DNA from: Companilactobacillus hulinensis
GTDB taxonomy: Bacteria; Bacillota; Bacilli; Lactobacillales; Lactobacillaceae
Direction of reading: 5' to 3'
DNA length: 64,000 nucleotides
NCBI RefSeq assembly: GCF_003946555.1
Contig: NZ_RHOO01000006.1
Span: forward strand, 1 to 64,000
The notes beneath the pieces were generated by a model. It was not told the DNA's origin. It saw nothing but the letters and a program-made list of their open reading frames with translations, and made no database searches. The translations under genes were made by a program, and so were the position numbers. Shown in pieces: positions 40,349 through 49,638 of the stretch. Each line of letters starts with the position of its first letter. Within the stretch, counting starts at the first letter, position 1.

Positions 40349-41578
40349 TTAATCTTGTTTGTGATTTGAAGAAGGTGCACGTCTCTTACCTTTGTTCTTC
40401 TGGTCACGAAGACGCTTCTTAGGTTTAGCTTTTGGTTTAGTAACTTGAGCCTGACGTTTTTCCTTACGATAAGTTTGTTTATCAGAGAATGTTCCGTCAC
40501 GATTCAAGAATACTTTTTTAACTTCTTCATCCGTGAATTCTTGAAGATTTCTAAAGTCATGACTATTACCGAAGGTAACAACATTACCAGCCTTACCCAT
40601 TCTACCTGTACGTCCAGCACGGTGAACATACTCACTATTATCACGTGGAATCATATAATTGATAATAGTTGTGACATCATCGATATCCATACCACGAGCA
40701 GCAACGTCAGTAGTCAACATCAAATTAACTTTTTTACTAGCAAATAGTTGTAAAGCTGACTTACGTTGTTGTGAAGACATCTTACTATCAAGCGCAACGT
40801 AATTCGTCTTGTTGTAACGCAAATCACTGATAACTTTGTGTAATGATCGAGAATTATTGAAGAAGACAATTCCTTTGAACTTCTTATCATGTGCCATTTC
40901 TCTGATCAGCGCATTCTTAGTGTTATCGGTCGCAGCATTGATGAAGAAGTGCTTGATCCCAGCAGTATATGAACTATCATCACGTTGGTCGATCATCAAG
41001 AAGTCTTGGCCAAACCACTTGCGCATATCCTTGAAGATCTCATTTCCAGTAGCTGAGAAGAATGTCATCTGAACATCCCCCGGCATTTGAGAAATTGCAT
41101 CACGAACAGGTTCAAGCTTTGATTCATTCAACATTTCATCCGCTTCATCAACGATAACCGTTTGAATCTTACCAGGCTTCACTTTACGTGCTTCAACTAA
41201 TTCGTTCAAACGACCCAAAGTAGCAACGAGAATTTCAGGCTTCTCTTTGAGTTTCTTCAATTGACGTTGTGGATTGGCTCCCCCAGTAACGGCCTGAACA
41301 CTGCAACCAACAGCCTTAGCTAAGGGTTGCAAAACAGTTCTAACTTGGATAGCTAATTCTTGTGATGGCTCTAAAATCAAAACTTGCAGACCATCTTCTG
41401 GTACTAAGGTTTCGATCATTGGCATAGCAAAGGCCAGAGTCTTACCTGAGCCAGTTGGTGCCATAGCAATCAAGTCTTTGCCCTCTTTGAATGGCATGTA
41501 GACTGATTCTTGGATCTTAGTTAATGTTTCAAAGTTATTTTCCTTAAAATAATCTTGATATAATTTTGGTATTTCCAC
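40349..41578 (-). CDS. DEAD-box RNA helicase
   Basis: The start is taken as the GTG at 41578 (VEIPKLYQDYFKENNF), seven bases after AAGGA. The longer frame runs into the upstream gene. Motifs: Q-motif NNFETLTKIQ, Walker A APTGSGKT near 45, VDEADE near 140, SAT in FFSATG, and HRAGRTGRMG near 330. A basic Lys/Arg tail follows, for RNA binding. Probably unwinds rRNA or mRNA structure at low temperature, as CshB-like enzymes do. Confidence 0.9.
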   Translation of the reverse strand: MEIPKLYQDYFKENNFETLTKIQESVYMPFKEGKDLIAMAPTGSGKTLAFAMPMIETLVPEDGLQVLILEPSQELAIQVRTVLQPLAKAVGCSVQAVTGGANPQRQLKKLKEKPEILVATLGRLNELVEARKVKPGKIQTVIVDEADEMLNESKLEPVRDAISQMPGDVQMTFFSATGNEIFKDMRKWFGQDFLMIDQRDDSSYTAGIKHFFINAATDNTKNALIREMAHDKKFKGIVFFNNSRSLHKVISDLRYNKTNYVALDSKMSSQQRKSALQLFASKKVNLMLTTDVAARGMDIDDVTTIINYMIPRDNSEYVHRAGRTGRMGKAGNVVTFGNSHDFRNLQEFTDEEVKKVFLNRDGTFSDKQTYRKEKRQAQVTKPKAKPKKRLRDQKNKGKRRAPSSNHKQD

Positions 41579-41579
41579 T

Positions 41580-42578
41580 TTATTCTTCCTTATCCGCTTC
41601 AAAAACAAGTCCGGCGCTGGTTCTGGCTTGTTCTAGCACTCGATTTACTTTTTTAGCATAATCGAATAGTTTTTCGTAAGCTTTGGTATCTTTTTCATTC
41701 ATAATCCTAGCGAACTCAATTGTCTCAGAATCCATTGGATTATCGCTCTTATTAGTTGGAATCTCAGTTAGCTTCTTCTCTTCATTAGCTTCTGTAACAC
41801 GATTGATATCCCCAGCACTATCCATCAATAATGTCTTCTTACCAAAGTAGATCTCTGAAGGCATGTATGAATTCTTAGTTTTGCCAATCAAAATATTAAC
41901 GTCGAACTTGTCATATTTCAATGTAATACTACCTGAACCATCAATTCCTGAACTCAAAATCTCTGGCTCATAGTCAACTGAATTAGGAGCTCCAAATAAT
42001 ACTACAGCATCATAGACTGGATATACACCTAAATCGTACAATGCCCCACCAGAAAATTTGGGATTGAAGATATTTGGCAAGTTACCAGCTAAAAAGGCAT
42101 CATAACGACTTGAATATTTAACATATGACAACGTTGCTCCACTCAAACTATCACGATTGTTATCGACATAGTTTTGCACAGTCTTAAAGATTGGTTCATG
42201 AATCTGTCTAGCAGCTTCAAAAACATAAACACCCTTAGCATGAGCCAAAGTATCTAGAATTGAAAATTCACGTACATTTGATGTGCTTGGCTTCTCCAAA
42301 ACCACATTCTTACCATTTTCAATAGCAAGACGTGCTTGTGCGAAATGCAAAGCATTTGGTGATGCAATATAAACCGTATCAAAATCATCACTAGCAAGAA
42401 ATTTGTTAATATCGTCACTCAAGTTAATGCCAGACTTATTCATCTTATCGACAAACTCTTGCGCCTTTTCCTCAGTACGAGAATAAACATGTGTCAATTT
42501 AAACGACTCTGTTTCCTCCGCTGCTTCAATAAACTGTTGCGTGATCCAATTTGTCCCGATTATACCTAAACTTCTCAT
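41580..42578 (-). CDS. Gfo/Idh/MocA-family oxidoreductase
   Basis: 332 residues: N-terminal Rossmann fold (LGIIGTNWITQQFIEAAEE), the conserved EKPSTSN (about 95, catalytic Lys), and the C-terminal alpha/beta domain with GGALYDLGVYPVYDAV. NAD(P)-dependent oxidation of a sugar or related polyol is expected; substrate unknown. The DEAD-box gene starts within two bases of its stop and is probably cotranscribed. Confidence 0.88.
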   Translation of the reverse strand: MRSLGIIGTNWITQQFIEAAEETESFKLTHVYSRTEEKAQEFVDKMNKSGINLSDDINKFLASDDFDTVYIASPNALHFAQARLAIENGKNVVLEKPSTSNVREFSILDTLAHAKGVYVFEAARQIHEPIFKTVQNYVDNNRDSLSGATLSYVKYSSRYDAFLAGNLPNIFNPKFSGGALYDLGVYPVYDAVVLFGAPNSVDYEPEILSSGIDGSGSITLKYDKFDVNILIGKTKNSYMPSEIYFGKKTLLMDSAGDINRVTEANEEKKLTEIPTNKSDNPMDSETIEFARIMNEKDTKAYEKLFDYAKKVNRVLEQARTSAGLVFEADKEE

Positions 42579-42601
42579 AAAATCACCTCATCTATTTAAG
42601 T

Positions 42602-42660
42602 AGAAAAAGCACGGCTTTTTTTTCTTACAAAATCTACCGGCTTTTTCCGCTCTCTGTCTA
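42602..42660. repeat. Short-form structured intergenic repeat
   Basis: GAAAAAGC / GGCTTTTTC arms with CTACCGGCTTT and the tail CGCTCTCTGTCTAT resemble the short element at 11299 (CTACCGGCTTTC, ACTCTCTATTTC). It lies between divergent genes. Confidence 0.45.
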
Positions 42661-42762
42661 TAATTCTACTTATATCCTCAAACAATTACCACCAAAAACG
42701 TTACAGGTCTTACCAAACTGTTGTAAGATATTACTTTACGGATAAATTTAGGAGTTTTTATA

Positions 42763-44100
42763 ATGGAAAAAGAAACAGATAAATTAAAAAGAGAACTGGG
42801 ATTCTTTCCTGCTCTCTCCACTGTCATGGGCTTAGTAATCGGTGGCGGGGTCTTCTTTAAGATTTCAAGTGTTACAGCTGCGACTGGATCAGCAAGTCTA
42901 ACCATTTTCGTCTGGCTACTAGCTGGTTTTATTACCATCAATGCTGGTTTAACTATTGCGGAATTGGCTGCGGCATTGCCAGTTGCTGGTGGTATTTACA
43001 AATATATCGAATACATTTACGGGAAGGTTCCAGCTTTCATGCTGGCTTGGGCACAGTCAGTTATCTACTATCCTGCAGGAATCTCTGCATTATCTATTAT
43101 TTTTGCCACACAAGTGATCAATCTTTGCGGATTGTCCGCTGGCTTGAGAATACCCATTGCTATTGCTCTTGTAGTCTTCATGTATGCCGTCAATCTTCTC
43201 GGCGCAAAAGCTGGTGGTGCTATCCAATCAGTTGCCCTTATTGCCAAACTGATTCCTATTGTTTTGATTGTCCTAGTAGGGCTATTCACACATTCAAGTA
43301 ACAATGTCTCTTTATTTCCAATAACTTCTGGAAGTCATCCCGACTTCTGGTCTTCAATGGGTGGCGGATTACTAGCAACAATGTTTGCTTTTGATGGTTG
43401 GATGAATGTTGGTAATCTAGCTGGAGAAATGAAGAAACCTGAAAAGGATCTATCAAGTTCAATTATTATTGGACTATTCTTGATTACTCTAATATACGTA
43501 CTAATAAGTTTCGTATTCATCAAAGAATTACCATTCCATTTGATTCCTGGTAACCAAAATGCGGCTTCAGAAGCAGCCATTAATATCTTTGGTGACATCG
43601 GGGGCAAAATTGTTACTATCGGTATTTTGATTTCAGTTTTCGGAGCGGTCAATGGCTACACAATGACCGGACCACGTGTAAGTTACGTGTTGGGTGCTGA
43701 TGACGAAATAATCTTTAGTAAGTTCTTCGCTAAATTAACTAAGAATAGTCGCATCCCTGCAAATGCTGCACTTATCCAGACGATTATTGCCATCATCATG
43801 GTCTTCATGGGCAGCTTTGACTTTTTGACTGACATGCTGGTATTCGTTATGTGGATATTCTCAGTAATGATGTTCATTGGAGTATTCATCCTGAGAAAAA
43901 AAGAACCAGAACTAGTTCGACCGTATAAGATCAACTTCTATCCGATTCCACCAATAATAGCCATCATCGGTGGTGCTTATATCGTTATCTCAACTCTATT
44001 CAGACAACCTGTTCTTGCGGCAACTGGAATAGCTATAACACTACTGGGACTGCCAGTTTACTATTTACATCAATATAACAAAAAAAAGGGGTCGCTATAA
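42763..44100 (+). CDS. APC-family amino-acid exchanger (SteT-like)
   Basis: A 12-helix permease of 445 residues. The first helix has the substrate-binding GLVIGGGVFF unwinding motif, and there is LPVAGGIYKYIEYIYGK near 70. The arrangement is of the L-type exchanger group that includes the serine/threonine exchanger SteT. A single gene with TTTAGGAG upstream. The substrate is not certain. Confidence 0.85.
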   Translation: MEKETDKLKRELGFFPALSTVMGLVIGGGVFFKISSVTAATGSASLTIFVWLLAGFITINAGLTIAELAAALPVAGGIYKYIEYIYGKVPAFMLAWAQSVIYYPAGISALSIIFATQVINLCGLSAGLRIPIAIALVVFMYAVNLLGAKAGGAIQSVALIAKLIPIVLIVLVGLFTHSSNNVSLFPITSGSHPDFWSSMGGGLLATMFAFDGWMNVGNLAGEMKKPEKDLSSSIIIGLFLITLIYVLISFVFIKELPFHLIPGNQNAASEAAINIFGDIGGKIVTIGILISVFGAVNGYTMTGPRVSYVLGADDEIIFSKFFAKLTKNSRIPANAALIQTIIAIIMVFMGSFDFLTDMLVFVMWIFSVMMFIGVFILRKKEPELVRPYKINFYPIPPIIAIIGGAYIVISTLFRQPVLAATGIAITLLGLPVYYLHQYNKKKGSL

Positions 44101-44172
44101 TGGCAGCTTCTTTTTTTTAACGTTATAATCTAAATGATTTTATAAACCCTGAAAATATTGTAGGTGTTGAAA

Positions 44173-45516
44173 ATGGATAGTTTATTTAAAAATAAATTTG
44201 AACAAAAACTAGCTCATATAACTTTAAAATTACAAAAATTATTGTTCTATCGAATTATTCAGCGTACTGTTCTAATGATCTTCCCCTTCGTCCTATTTGG
44301 TGGATATATCAAAATCATTCAGATAACTGTTCTTGACAAGGATAGTTTCCTTACGGATATTCTCCCCAAACTTAACAATGACTTTATTTTTACCCAAATA
44401 AACGATATTGCTAATGTGCTCTACAGTCTAACTCTGGGATGGGTCGCAGTCATGGCGACCTTTGGTGCCGCTAAATATACCGCCAAATATTTTCACCGTG
44501 ATGACCAATTAGCTGGGCTAACAAGTATCAGTTCGTTACTGATAATTTCATATGCATACTCCAAAGTACAGCCAATGTCCTTTCACGGAGAAGTATTAGG
44601 CATAAGAGGATTACTCTTCGCCATCTTGTTGGGGATGCTTGTCGGTTGGATCTTCAAGATATCCAGCTCATCAGCGCCCGACCACTTAACCAAACACCTA
44701 TCTAGTAACATTCTTGAACGTACTTTCATATCTTTACGAGCAATCACTATTATTCTGATATTTTCAGTTATAATCAGTTTTTTGGTCAACATAACTTACT
44801 ATTCTGACCTGCCAAATAACATCATGTATTCACTTGCTAACAACTATCGTAGTAAAAATCAGGTGATCCAATTATTAAGCACTTTAGGATTCTCATTTTA
44901 TACTATCGTTGCTTCATTCTTTGGATGGTCAGGAATCTATTCTCCAATCGAAATAGAGAAGTCAGACCCTACAATTGTTGAAAACTTGAGCTATGCATTA
45001 ACTCACCATACCGCTTGGGGATCTCCAAATTTATTTACCAGCAACACACTTTATCATCCTTTTGCGACTCTTGGAGGGACTGGCTCAGTCCTCGCTTTGA
45101 TAATTGCTATATTCTTAGTTTCCAAGGATAACGACTTCCAGACCGTTGCCCGCTGGTCAATGATCCCAAGTATCTTTAACATCGGTAGCAGTGCGATGTC
45201 TGGTATTCCAGTTCTATTCAATATTATTTTTCTAATTCCATTCGTACTAGCACCACTAGCATGCATGTTATTGGCCGCAATCGTCCTTCAGTTGCATTTG
45301 ATGCCGCCAAGTGTCTATCCGGTACCGACCGGAACTCCAGGCCTGCTAGAGGCATTTATTGGCACTGACGGTAGTTGGCAAGCTTTGATCTTCTCCATTA
45401 TCTGCATGGCAGTCTCAGTTTATATTTACATTCCTTTTGTACGGATAGCTGAGAAGCTCAAGACAATTGACAACCTAGCTTTGGACGAGGGAGGCAATAT
45501 CGATGAAAAGAACTAA
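44173..45516 (+). CDS. PTS EIIC-like membrane transporter, orphan
   Basis: The start is MDSLFKNKFEQK at 44173, seven bases after AGGTG. The product of about 447 residues follows the Lac/cellobiose EIIC pattern of about ten helices: IIQRTVLMIFPFVLFGGYI at the start, GWVAVMATFGAAKYTAKYF near 95, and PPSVYPVPTGTPGLLEAFIGTDGSWQALI near 380. No EIIA or EIIB is nearby. Instead it overlaps a DUF915 hydrolase gene by 14 nt. It could borrow soluble PTS parts from elsewhere or transport without phosphorylation. Confidence 0.8.
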   Translation: MDSLFKNKFEQKLAHITLKLQKLLFYRIIQRTVLMIFPFVLFGGYIKIIQITVLDKDSFLTDILPKLNNDFIFTQINDIANVLYSLTLGWVAVMATFGAAKYTAKYFHRDDQLAGLTSISSLLIISYAYSKVQPMSFHGEVLGIRGLLFAILLGMLVGWIFKISSSSAPDHLTKHLSSNILERTFISLRAITIILIFSVIISFLVNITYYSDLPNNIMYSLANNYRSKNQVIQLLSTLGFSFYTIVASFFGWSGIYSPIEIEKSDPTIVENLSYALTHHTAWGSPNLFTSNTLYHPFATLGGTGSVLALIIAIFLVSKDNDFQTVARWSMIPSIFNIGSSAMSGIPVLFNIIFLIPFVLAPLACMLLAAIVLQLHLMPPSVYPVPTGTPGLLEAFIGTDGSWQALIFSIICMAVSVYIYIPFVRIAEKLKTIDNLALDEGGNIDEKN

Positions 45517-46405
45517 TCGCTTAAACAAAAGACCGCTTCAGAAGAAGCCATTAAAATATCTGATCATCCTATCTGTAATCTTGATCATTCTAGGTATCCC
45601 TTCATATATTTGGACAAAGAAAAACGTTGCTACAATGGCGGGAAGATATAATTCACCGATGTCCCCTATTATCATGATTCCTGGAAGCAGTGCTACAGTT
45701 GATCGTTTTGACAGCCTAGTAAAAACGATTAATAAGCAGTATGGTGAGCACCACAGTCTTTTGAAGCTAACTGTCCACACTGATGGTAAAATCACCTACA
45801 AGGGCACTATTCGCCCCAATGACGACCGTCCATTCATAGTAGTAGGCTTCATCAATAATCGGGATGGCTATAATAACATCAAGGATCAATCTAAGTGGTT
45901 CAATATTGCCTTCGATCAATTGAAAGAACGATATCGATTCAGTAGTTTTGATGCCTTCGGGCATTCTAATGGTGGATTGATCTGGACGTACTTTCTTGAG
46001 AATTACTTCGACGATTCATCGATCAACATGGATTCCCTACTGACAGTTGGAACTCCATACAACTTCGAAGAAAAGAATAGTTCCAATAGAACCCAGATGC
46101 TAAACGATTTTATTAAGGGTAAGGACAAATTGCCAAGTGACCTGACATACTACTCGATTGCCGGAACACAGCTATATACAGATGACGGGATCGTTCCAAT
46201 TGGAAGTGTCGATGCTGGTAAATATATCTATGAAGGTGTCATCAAGCACTACACGCTCATAACCCTTACAGGTAGTAAGGCTCAGCATTCTGATATGATC
46301 ACAAACAACCAATTTATTTCAATTTTCCATCAGTATATTATTGGGAACAAATTAAATAATCCAAATGATAATAACAATAAAAAAGCTCCACAAGTTACCA
46401 GATAA
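45503..46405 (+). CDS. DUF915 alpha/beta hydrolase, membrane-anchored or secreted
   Basis: 300 residues with an N-terminal membrane helix (about 17-38) after a basic start (MKRTNRLNKRPLQKKPLKYL). The hydrolase part has IIMIPGSSATVDRFD near 55 (oxyanion region), the nucleophile elbow GHSNGG near 155, Asp in DDGIVPIGS near 230 and a His in QHSDM near 265. Probably an extracytoplasmic esterase or lipase. Overlap with the EIIC-like gene suggests it releases the transported sugar from an ester or lipid (inference). Confidence 0.82.
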   Translation: MKRTNRLNKRPLQKKPLKYLIILSVILIILGIPSYIWTKKNVATMAGRYNSPMSPIIMIPGSSATVDRFDSLVKTINKQYGEHHSLLKLTVHTDGKITYKGTIRPNDDRPFIVVGFINNRDGYNNIKDQSKWFNIAFDQLKERYRFSSFDAFGHSNGGLIWTYFLENYFDDSSINMDSLLTVGTPYNFEEKNSSNRTQMLNDFIKGKDKLPSDLTYYSIAGTQLYTDDGIVPIGSVDAGKYIYEGVIKHYTLITLTGSKAQHSDMITNNQFISIFHQYIIGNKLNNPNDNNNKKAPQVTR

Positions 46406-46420
46406 ATTATATTGTCAAGC

Positions 46421-46461
46421 CAAAACGCCATTATTTAGATATTAATAATGACGTTTTCTTT
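46421..46461 (+). terminator. Hairpin after hydrolase gene
   Basis: AAAACG-CCATTATT and AATAATGACGTTTTCTTT pair over about 14 bp. Confidence 0.65.
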
Positions 46462-46548
46462 GTAGCAAACGGTGTCTAAACTTGTTTTTAATTCAGTGCT
46501 TGAATACAATTGTTTATTATAGGTAATACTGTACAAGGAGGTGTCAGA

Positions 46549-47298
46549 ATGCTGCCAGTCTATTTGTTGGAAGATGACAATGTCCAGCGAGAGAATTATT
46601 CAGATTTTATACACAATAGCATTATGATCAACGATGCTGATATGGAACTCAAACTGGTTACTGGCACAACTGATGAATTATTTGATTCCTTGGATAAACA
46701 AACCAAAGGACTATTCTTTCTTGATATGGAAATAGCTGATAACAAAACTGCAGGTTTAGAAGCCGCAGAACAGATCAAGAAGCTCATACCATTGGCTCAA
46801 ATAGTCTTCATTACTACTCACGATGAATTGACGTTGATCACCCTTGAACGAAGAATTGCCCCGCTCGATTACATAATCAAGAACAAAGGTATGGATGCTA
46901 TCAAAAAGAGCATCAATAATGACATTGCTTTAACTCAGCACTATTTTGAAAACTTTGCTCATCATTCTCGTAATTTATTTAACTACAAAATTGGAAGTCG
47001 CTTCTTCTCAGTTCTAATGGATGATGTCATCATGCTATTCACGGAAAAGGCTGCTCCAGGTCAGGTTACTCTGATCACTAAGAATCAACGTGGATCATTT
47101 ATGGGATCACTGAATTCATTAGAAACACAGTATCCAGATCTGTTCCGTTGTGATCGCAGCTACCTAGTTAACTTGGATAATGCCAGAACGTATGACAGTA
47201 AAAGTCGTGTATTAACATTCATCGATGATTCTTTTTGTAAAGTCTCATTCCGAAAGAGTCGCGAATTAATGAACTCCCTAGAAACTAAAATTAAATAA
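46549..47298 (+). CDS. LytTR-family response regulator (AgrA/ComE type)
   Basis: The ATG at 46549 follows AAGGAGGTG; an in-frame start 39 bases earlier has none. Receiver domain: acidic LLEDDN at the start and the phospho-acceptor Asp in LFFLDMEI near 56. The LytTR DNA-binding domain occupies about 145-245 (FNYKIGSRFFSVLMDDVIML, DLFRCDRSYLVNL). It probably acts with the kinase encoded at 47936, across an intervening opposite-strand gene. The LytTR direct repeat at 47791 is the likely target. Confidence 0.88.
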   Translation: MLPVYLLEDDNVQRENYSDFIHNSIMINDADMELKLVTGTTDELFDSLDKQTKGLFFLDMEIADNKTAGLEAAEQIKKLIPLAQIVFITTHDELTLITLERRIAPLDYIIKNKGMDAIKKSINNDIALTQHYFENFAHHSRNLFNYKIGSRFFSVLMDDVIMLFTEKAAPGQVTLITKNQRGSFMGSLNSLETQYPDLFRCDRSYLVNLDNARTYDSKSRVLTFIDDSFCKVSFRKSRELMNSLETKIK

Positions 47299-47324
47299 GA
47301 GAACATAATACTTCTGAGCATAAC

Positions 47325-47364
47325 TAAAAAACCTCGTATTTACGTAGTAAATGCGGGGTTTTTG
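47325..47364 (+). terminator. Rho-independent terminator after response regulator
   Basis: AACCTCGTATTTAC, GTA, GTAAATGCGGGGTT and T-run; similar in sequence to the hairpins after the cyclase genes. Confidence 0.8.
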
Positions 47365-47445
47365 GGTTAAACAGAAGAAGTTATGTTACTAGTTTAATGA
47401 ATTCTGTAGTTATTCCACAGCTTCTTAGTTTGTAATTCTATTCAA

Positions 47446-47703
47446 TTAAGCTTCTGATTGTTTTTCAATCTCTCTTTGTTCTCTACCTACTAGTTTGTCC
47501 AAACTGACATCGTAAACATCAGCGAATTTAATCATCGTGTAAATATCTGGCGTTCTTGTATTATGTTCATACTTTGAAATTGTTGTTATATCAACATGCA
47601 GCATATTTGAAACTTCACGTTCTGAAAGATTTCGCTCTTTACGAAGAATTCTCAAATTGTCACCTAATTGTAGGTTTCCACTAATACGAATTTCCTCTCC
47701 CAT
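47446..47703 (-). CDS. XRE-family helix-turn-helix regulator
   Basis: It starts at MGEEIRISGNLQLG (47703) behind GAGGTA. A Cro/CI domain covers about 12-68 (LRILRKERNLSEREVSNMLHVDITTISKYEHNTRTP). There is no further domain. It is inserted on the opposite strand between the response regulator and the histidine kinase genes and faces the kinase promoter, so it may control it. Confidence 0.82.
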   Translation of the reverse strand: MGEEIRISGNLQLGDNLRILRKERNLSEREVSNMLHVDITTISKYEHNTRTPDIYTMIKFADVYDVSLDKLVGREQREIEKQSEA

Positions 47704-47790
47704 GAAATACCTCAATTCTATTCTTCTTAAAATTAACACGTATGTATATATTATTTCATAAGTTTTTTTCTCTGCAAAAAAAACTTATAA

Positions 47791-47820
47791 ACGTAAAATT
47801 TTCACCTATAAACGTAAAAT
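47791..47820 (+). promoter_or_regulatory. LytTR-type direct repeat upstream of the histidine kinase
   Basis: ACGTAAAAT at 47791-47799 and again at 47812-47820, separated by exactly 12 bp. The 21-bp centre-to-centre distance (two helical turns) is the classic layout of AgrA/ComE-type binding sites. A third partial copy ATGTAAAAT lies at 47853. Confidence 0.75.
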
Positions 47821-47935
47821 CTCCAGTTAAAATTACCAATATCTTGTTTTAAATGTAAAATATCCCTACAATTATTTGGTTAAGTTCGAACTCGCTATCG
47901 ATCTACGGAAAGGAATAGGTTCATCTAACAACCTT

Positions 47936-49288
47936 ATGTTATATATACGAACTGATTTAGGACTCATTGAAAACTTCTTCATTTTATTCGCAACCATGGA
48001 ATTGTTTCACTTTTTTAATAAGGAATTTAAGTATTACTACTTGGTCAACGATATAGTATTATCAGCCGCCTTTGCAGTATTGGGGTTATACACTAATGAT
48101 TCATTTTTGCTATTCTTCGTATTATTTATGCTAGGAATACAGATACTGCAAAATAAGGCCCATCGTCTCAATTATAATAACGGCATTGCACTTGTTCTAG
48201 CTGCTAATATTCAACTGATCTTATCCAGTCTCAGTACATACATCACTAGTTTCATCATCTTCTTTAGGGTCAAATGCTGGAATGTTCATGCTCTAGAAGA
48301 ATTCCAGAACACTTTTGTCCCACTATCATTGTTGATAAATGTCATTCTATTATTTATCCTCGTCTCAATCGTCAGTGTTCTAGATTATCAAATAATGCAA
48401 GTCAGACACAACATAATTCGTTATCACCTGGGTAAAAGGGTCTTTATTTCATTATTCACACTATTGTTAACGCTCATGATCATTCTTGTTGTCAGTGATA
48501 TTCAAGAAGTCACCGCCGTAATTCAAATGGGAATAGTTTTAGCATTCACCGTTGTGACTGTATCCACCTATTGGCAGACGATAGTTTTCATTCAATCATA
48601 CACCATGCGCAAAGAAGCTAGCGAGGCCAACGAACGTATCAAAGAGATGGATGACTATCTGACTAGTTCACAACAACAATACGAAGATCTGCGAAAGTTC
48701 AAGCACGACTTTCAAAACATTCTCCTATCGCTAGGACAGGTCGTAAATGACCAAAGTTCCGATGAAATTAAAAGATATTATCACGATTTGATGAATCAAC
48801 AATCCAACTTCAAGAAACTACAAAAAAATAATTTAGTTGAGTTAAGAGCAATTAAAAGCAAGCCACTTCAGAGTCTACTAACTCAAAAATATTTCATTGC
48901 TAAAGCCAAAGGAATCAAAATAAACTTTGAATTCAACGACTCTGATTATGAAATAAAAAAGAATGATCTCTCGATCATTCGTATAATTGGCATTTTAATT
49001 GATAATGCTATCGAGTATGTACAAGAACTAGACGAAAGGAAGTTCACTTGCGTATTTCTAAAATCCTCAGGAACAATTGAGATAACCGTTGCTAATCAAT
49101 TGAAGGAGACTATTAATATTAATCAAATCTTCAAATCAGGTTATTCGACTAAAGATAATCATCAAGGTTATGGCTTGGCCAATATCAAAAATATTACCGA
49201 CAATTCAAAAAACTTATTCATGGACGCCAAAATCGTCAATGAATATCTGATGATGACGCTAATTGTATTACAAAATGAGGAAGTTTAG
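47936..49288 (+). CDS. HPK10/AgrC-type sensor histidine kinase
   Basis: About six membrane helices (about 10-215) form a sensor for a peptide or other ligand. A short linker precedes the H-box RKFKHDFQNILLSL (His near 262). A GHKL ATPase follows with N-box IGILIDNAIEY and G-box GYGLANIKNI. The start is uncertain: ATG 47936 has no good ribosome-binding site within range (AAAGGA at 47908), while a TTG at 47876 would give 20 more residues without one. No pheromone-precursor gene was found in either neighbouring gap. Confidence 0.85.
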   Translation: MLYIRTDLGLIENFFILFATMELFHFFNKEFKYYYLVNDIVLSAAFAVLGLYTNDSFLLFFVLFMLGIQILQNKAHRLNYNNGIALVLAANIQLILSSLSTYITSFIIFFRVKCWNVHALEEFQNTFVPLSLLINVILLFILVSIVSVLDYQIMQVRHNIIRYHLGKRVFISLFTLLLTLMIILVVSDIQEVTAVIQMGIVLAFTVVTVSTYWQTIVFIQSYTMRKEASEANERIKEMDDYLTSSQQQYEDLRKFKHDFQNILLSLGQVVNDQSSDEIKRYYHDLMNQQSNFKKLQKNNLVELRAIKSKPLQSLLTQKYFIAKAKGIKINFEFNDSDYEIKKNDLSIIRIIGILIDNAIEYVQELDERKFTCVFLKSSGTIEITVANQLKETININQIFKSGYSTKDNHQGYGLANIKNITDNSKNLFMDAKIVNEYLMMTLIVLQNEEV

Positions 49289-49300
49289 GCTTCCTTTTTT
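49277..49300 (+). terminator. Terminator overlapping kinase end
   Basis: GAGGAAG, TTTAG, GCTTCC and six T; the first arm lies in the last kinase codons. Confidence 0.8.
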
Positions 49301-49337
49301 ATTTTTACATTAGTTAAGTGCTTACATTGACTACAAA

Positions 49338-49538
49338 TCAAAATACCTCAACAAGCATCAAAATAGCGCCGATAAACATTGATCCGCCAACTATCCCATA
49401 CCAAGATGCTAATGCATTAAATATAAATATTCTTTTGAAACCCTTTCCTTCTGGTACCGTAAAATACCCAATAGAAGCAAACAATTGCCAGAATGCAATA
49501 ATCAGCATTCCGATTGCCACAAATGTGCGACCTATCAT
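49338..49538 (-). CDS. Small two-helix membrane protein
   Basis: 66 residues with helices at about 5-27 and 42-64 (MIGRTFVAIGMLIIAFWQLF; GIVGGSMFIGAILMLVEVF). The ATG has a strong GAGGGGGG site eight bases upstream. No family recognised. It is close to but not clearly in an operon with rlmD, which lies downstream on the same strand. Confidence 0.65.
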   Translation of the reverse strand: MIGRTFVAIGMLIIAFWQLFASIGYFTVPEGKGFKRIFIFNALASWYGIVGGSMFIGAILMLVEVF

Positions 49539-49638
49539 AGTAACCCCCCTCAGGATTATATTCTAACTACATTTTGACCTAAAAAAATAGTGAGGTCAAG
49601 GTTATATCCACCTTAATCTCACTATTAATTATTATTAG

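Noticed and set aside
47298-47876. AgrD-like pheromone gene for the LytTR system
   Set aside because: No short frame with an amphipathic leader, Cys core or charged tail and a ribosome-binding site was seen in either gap.
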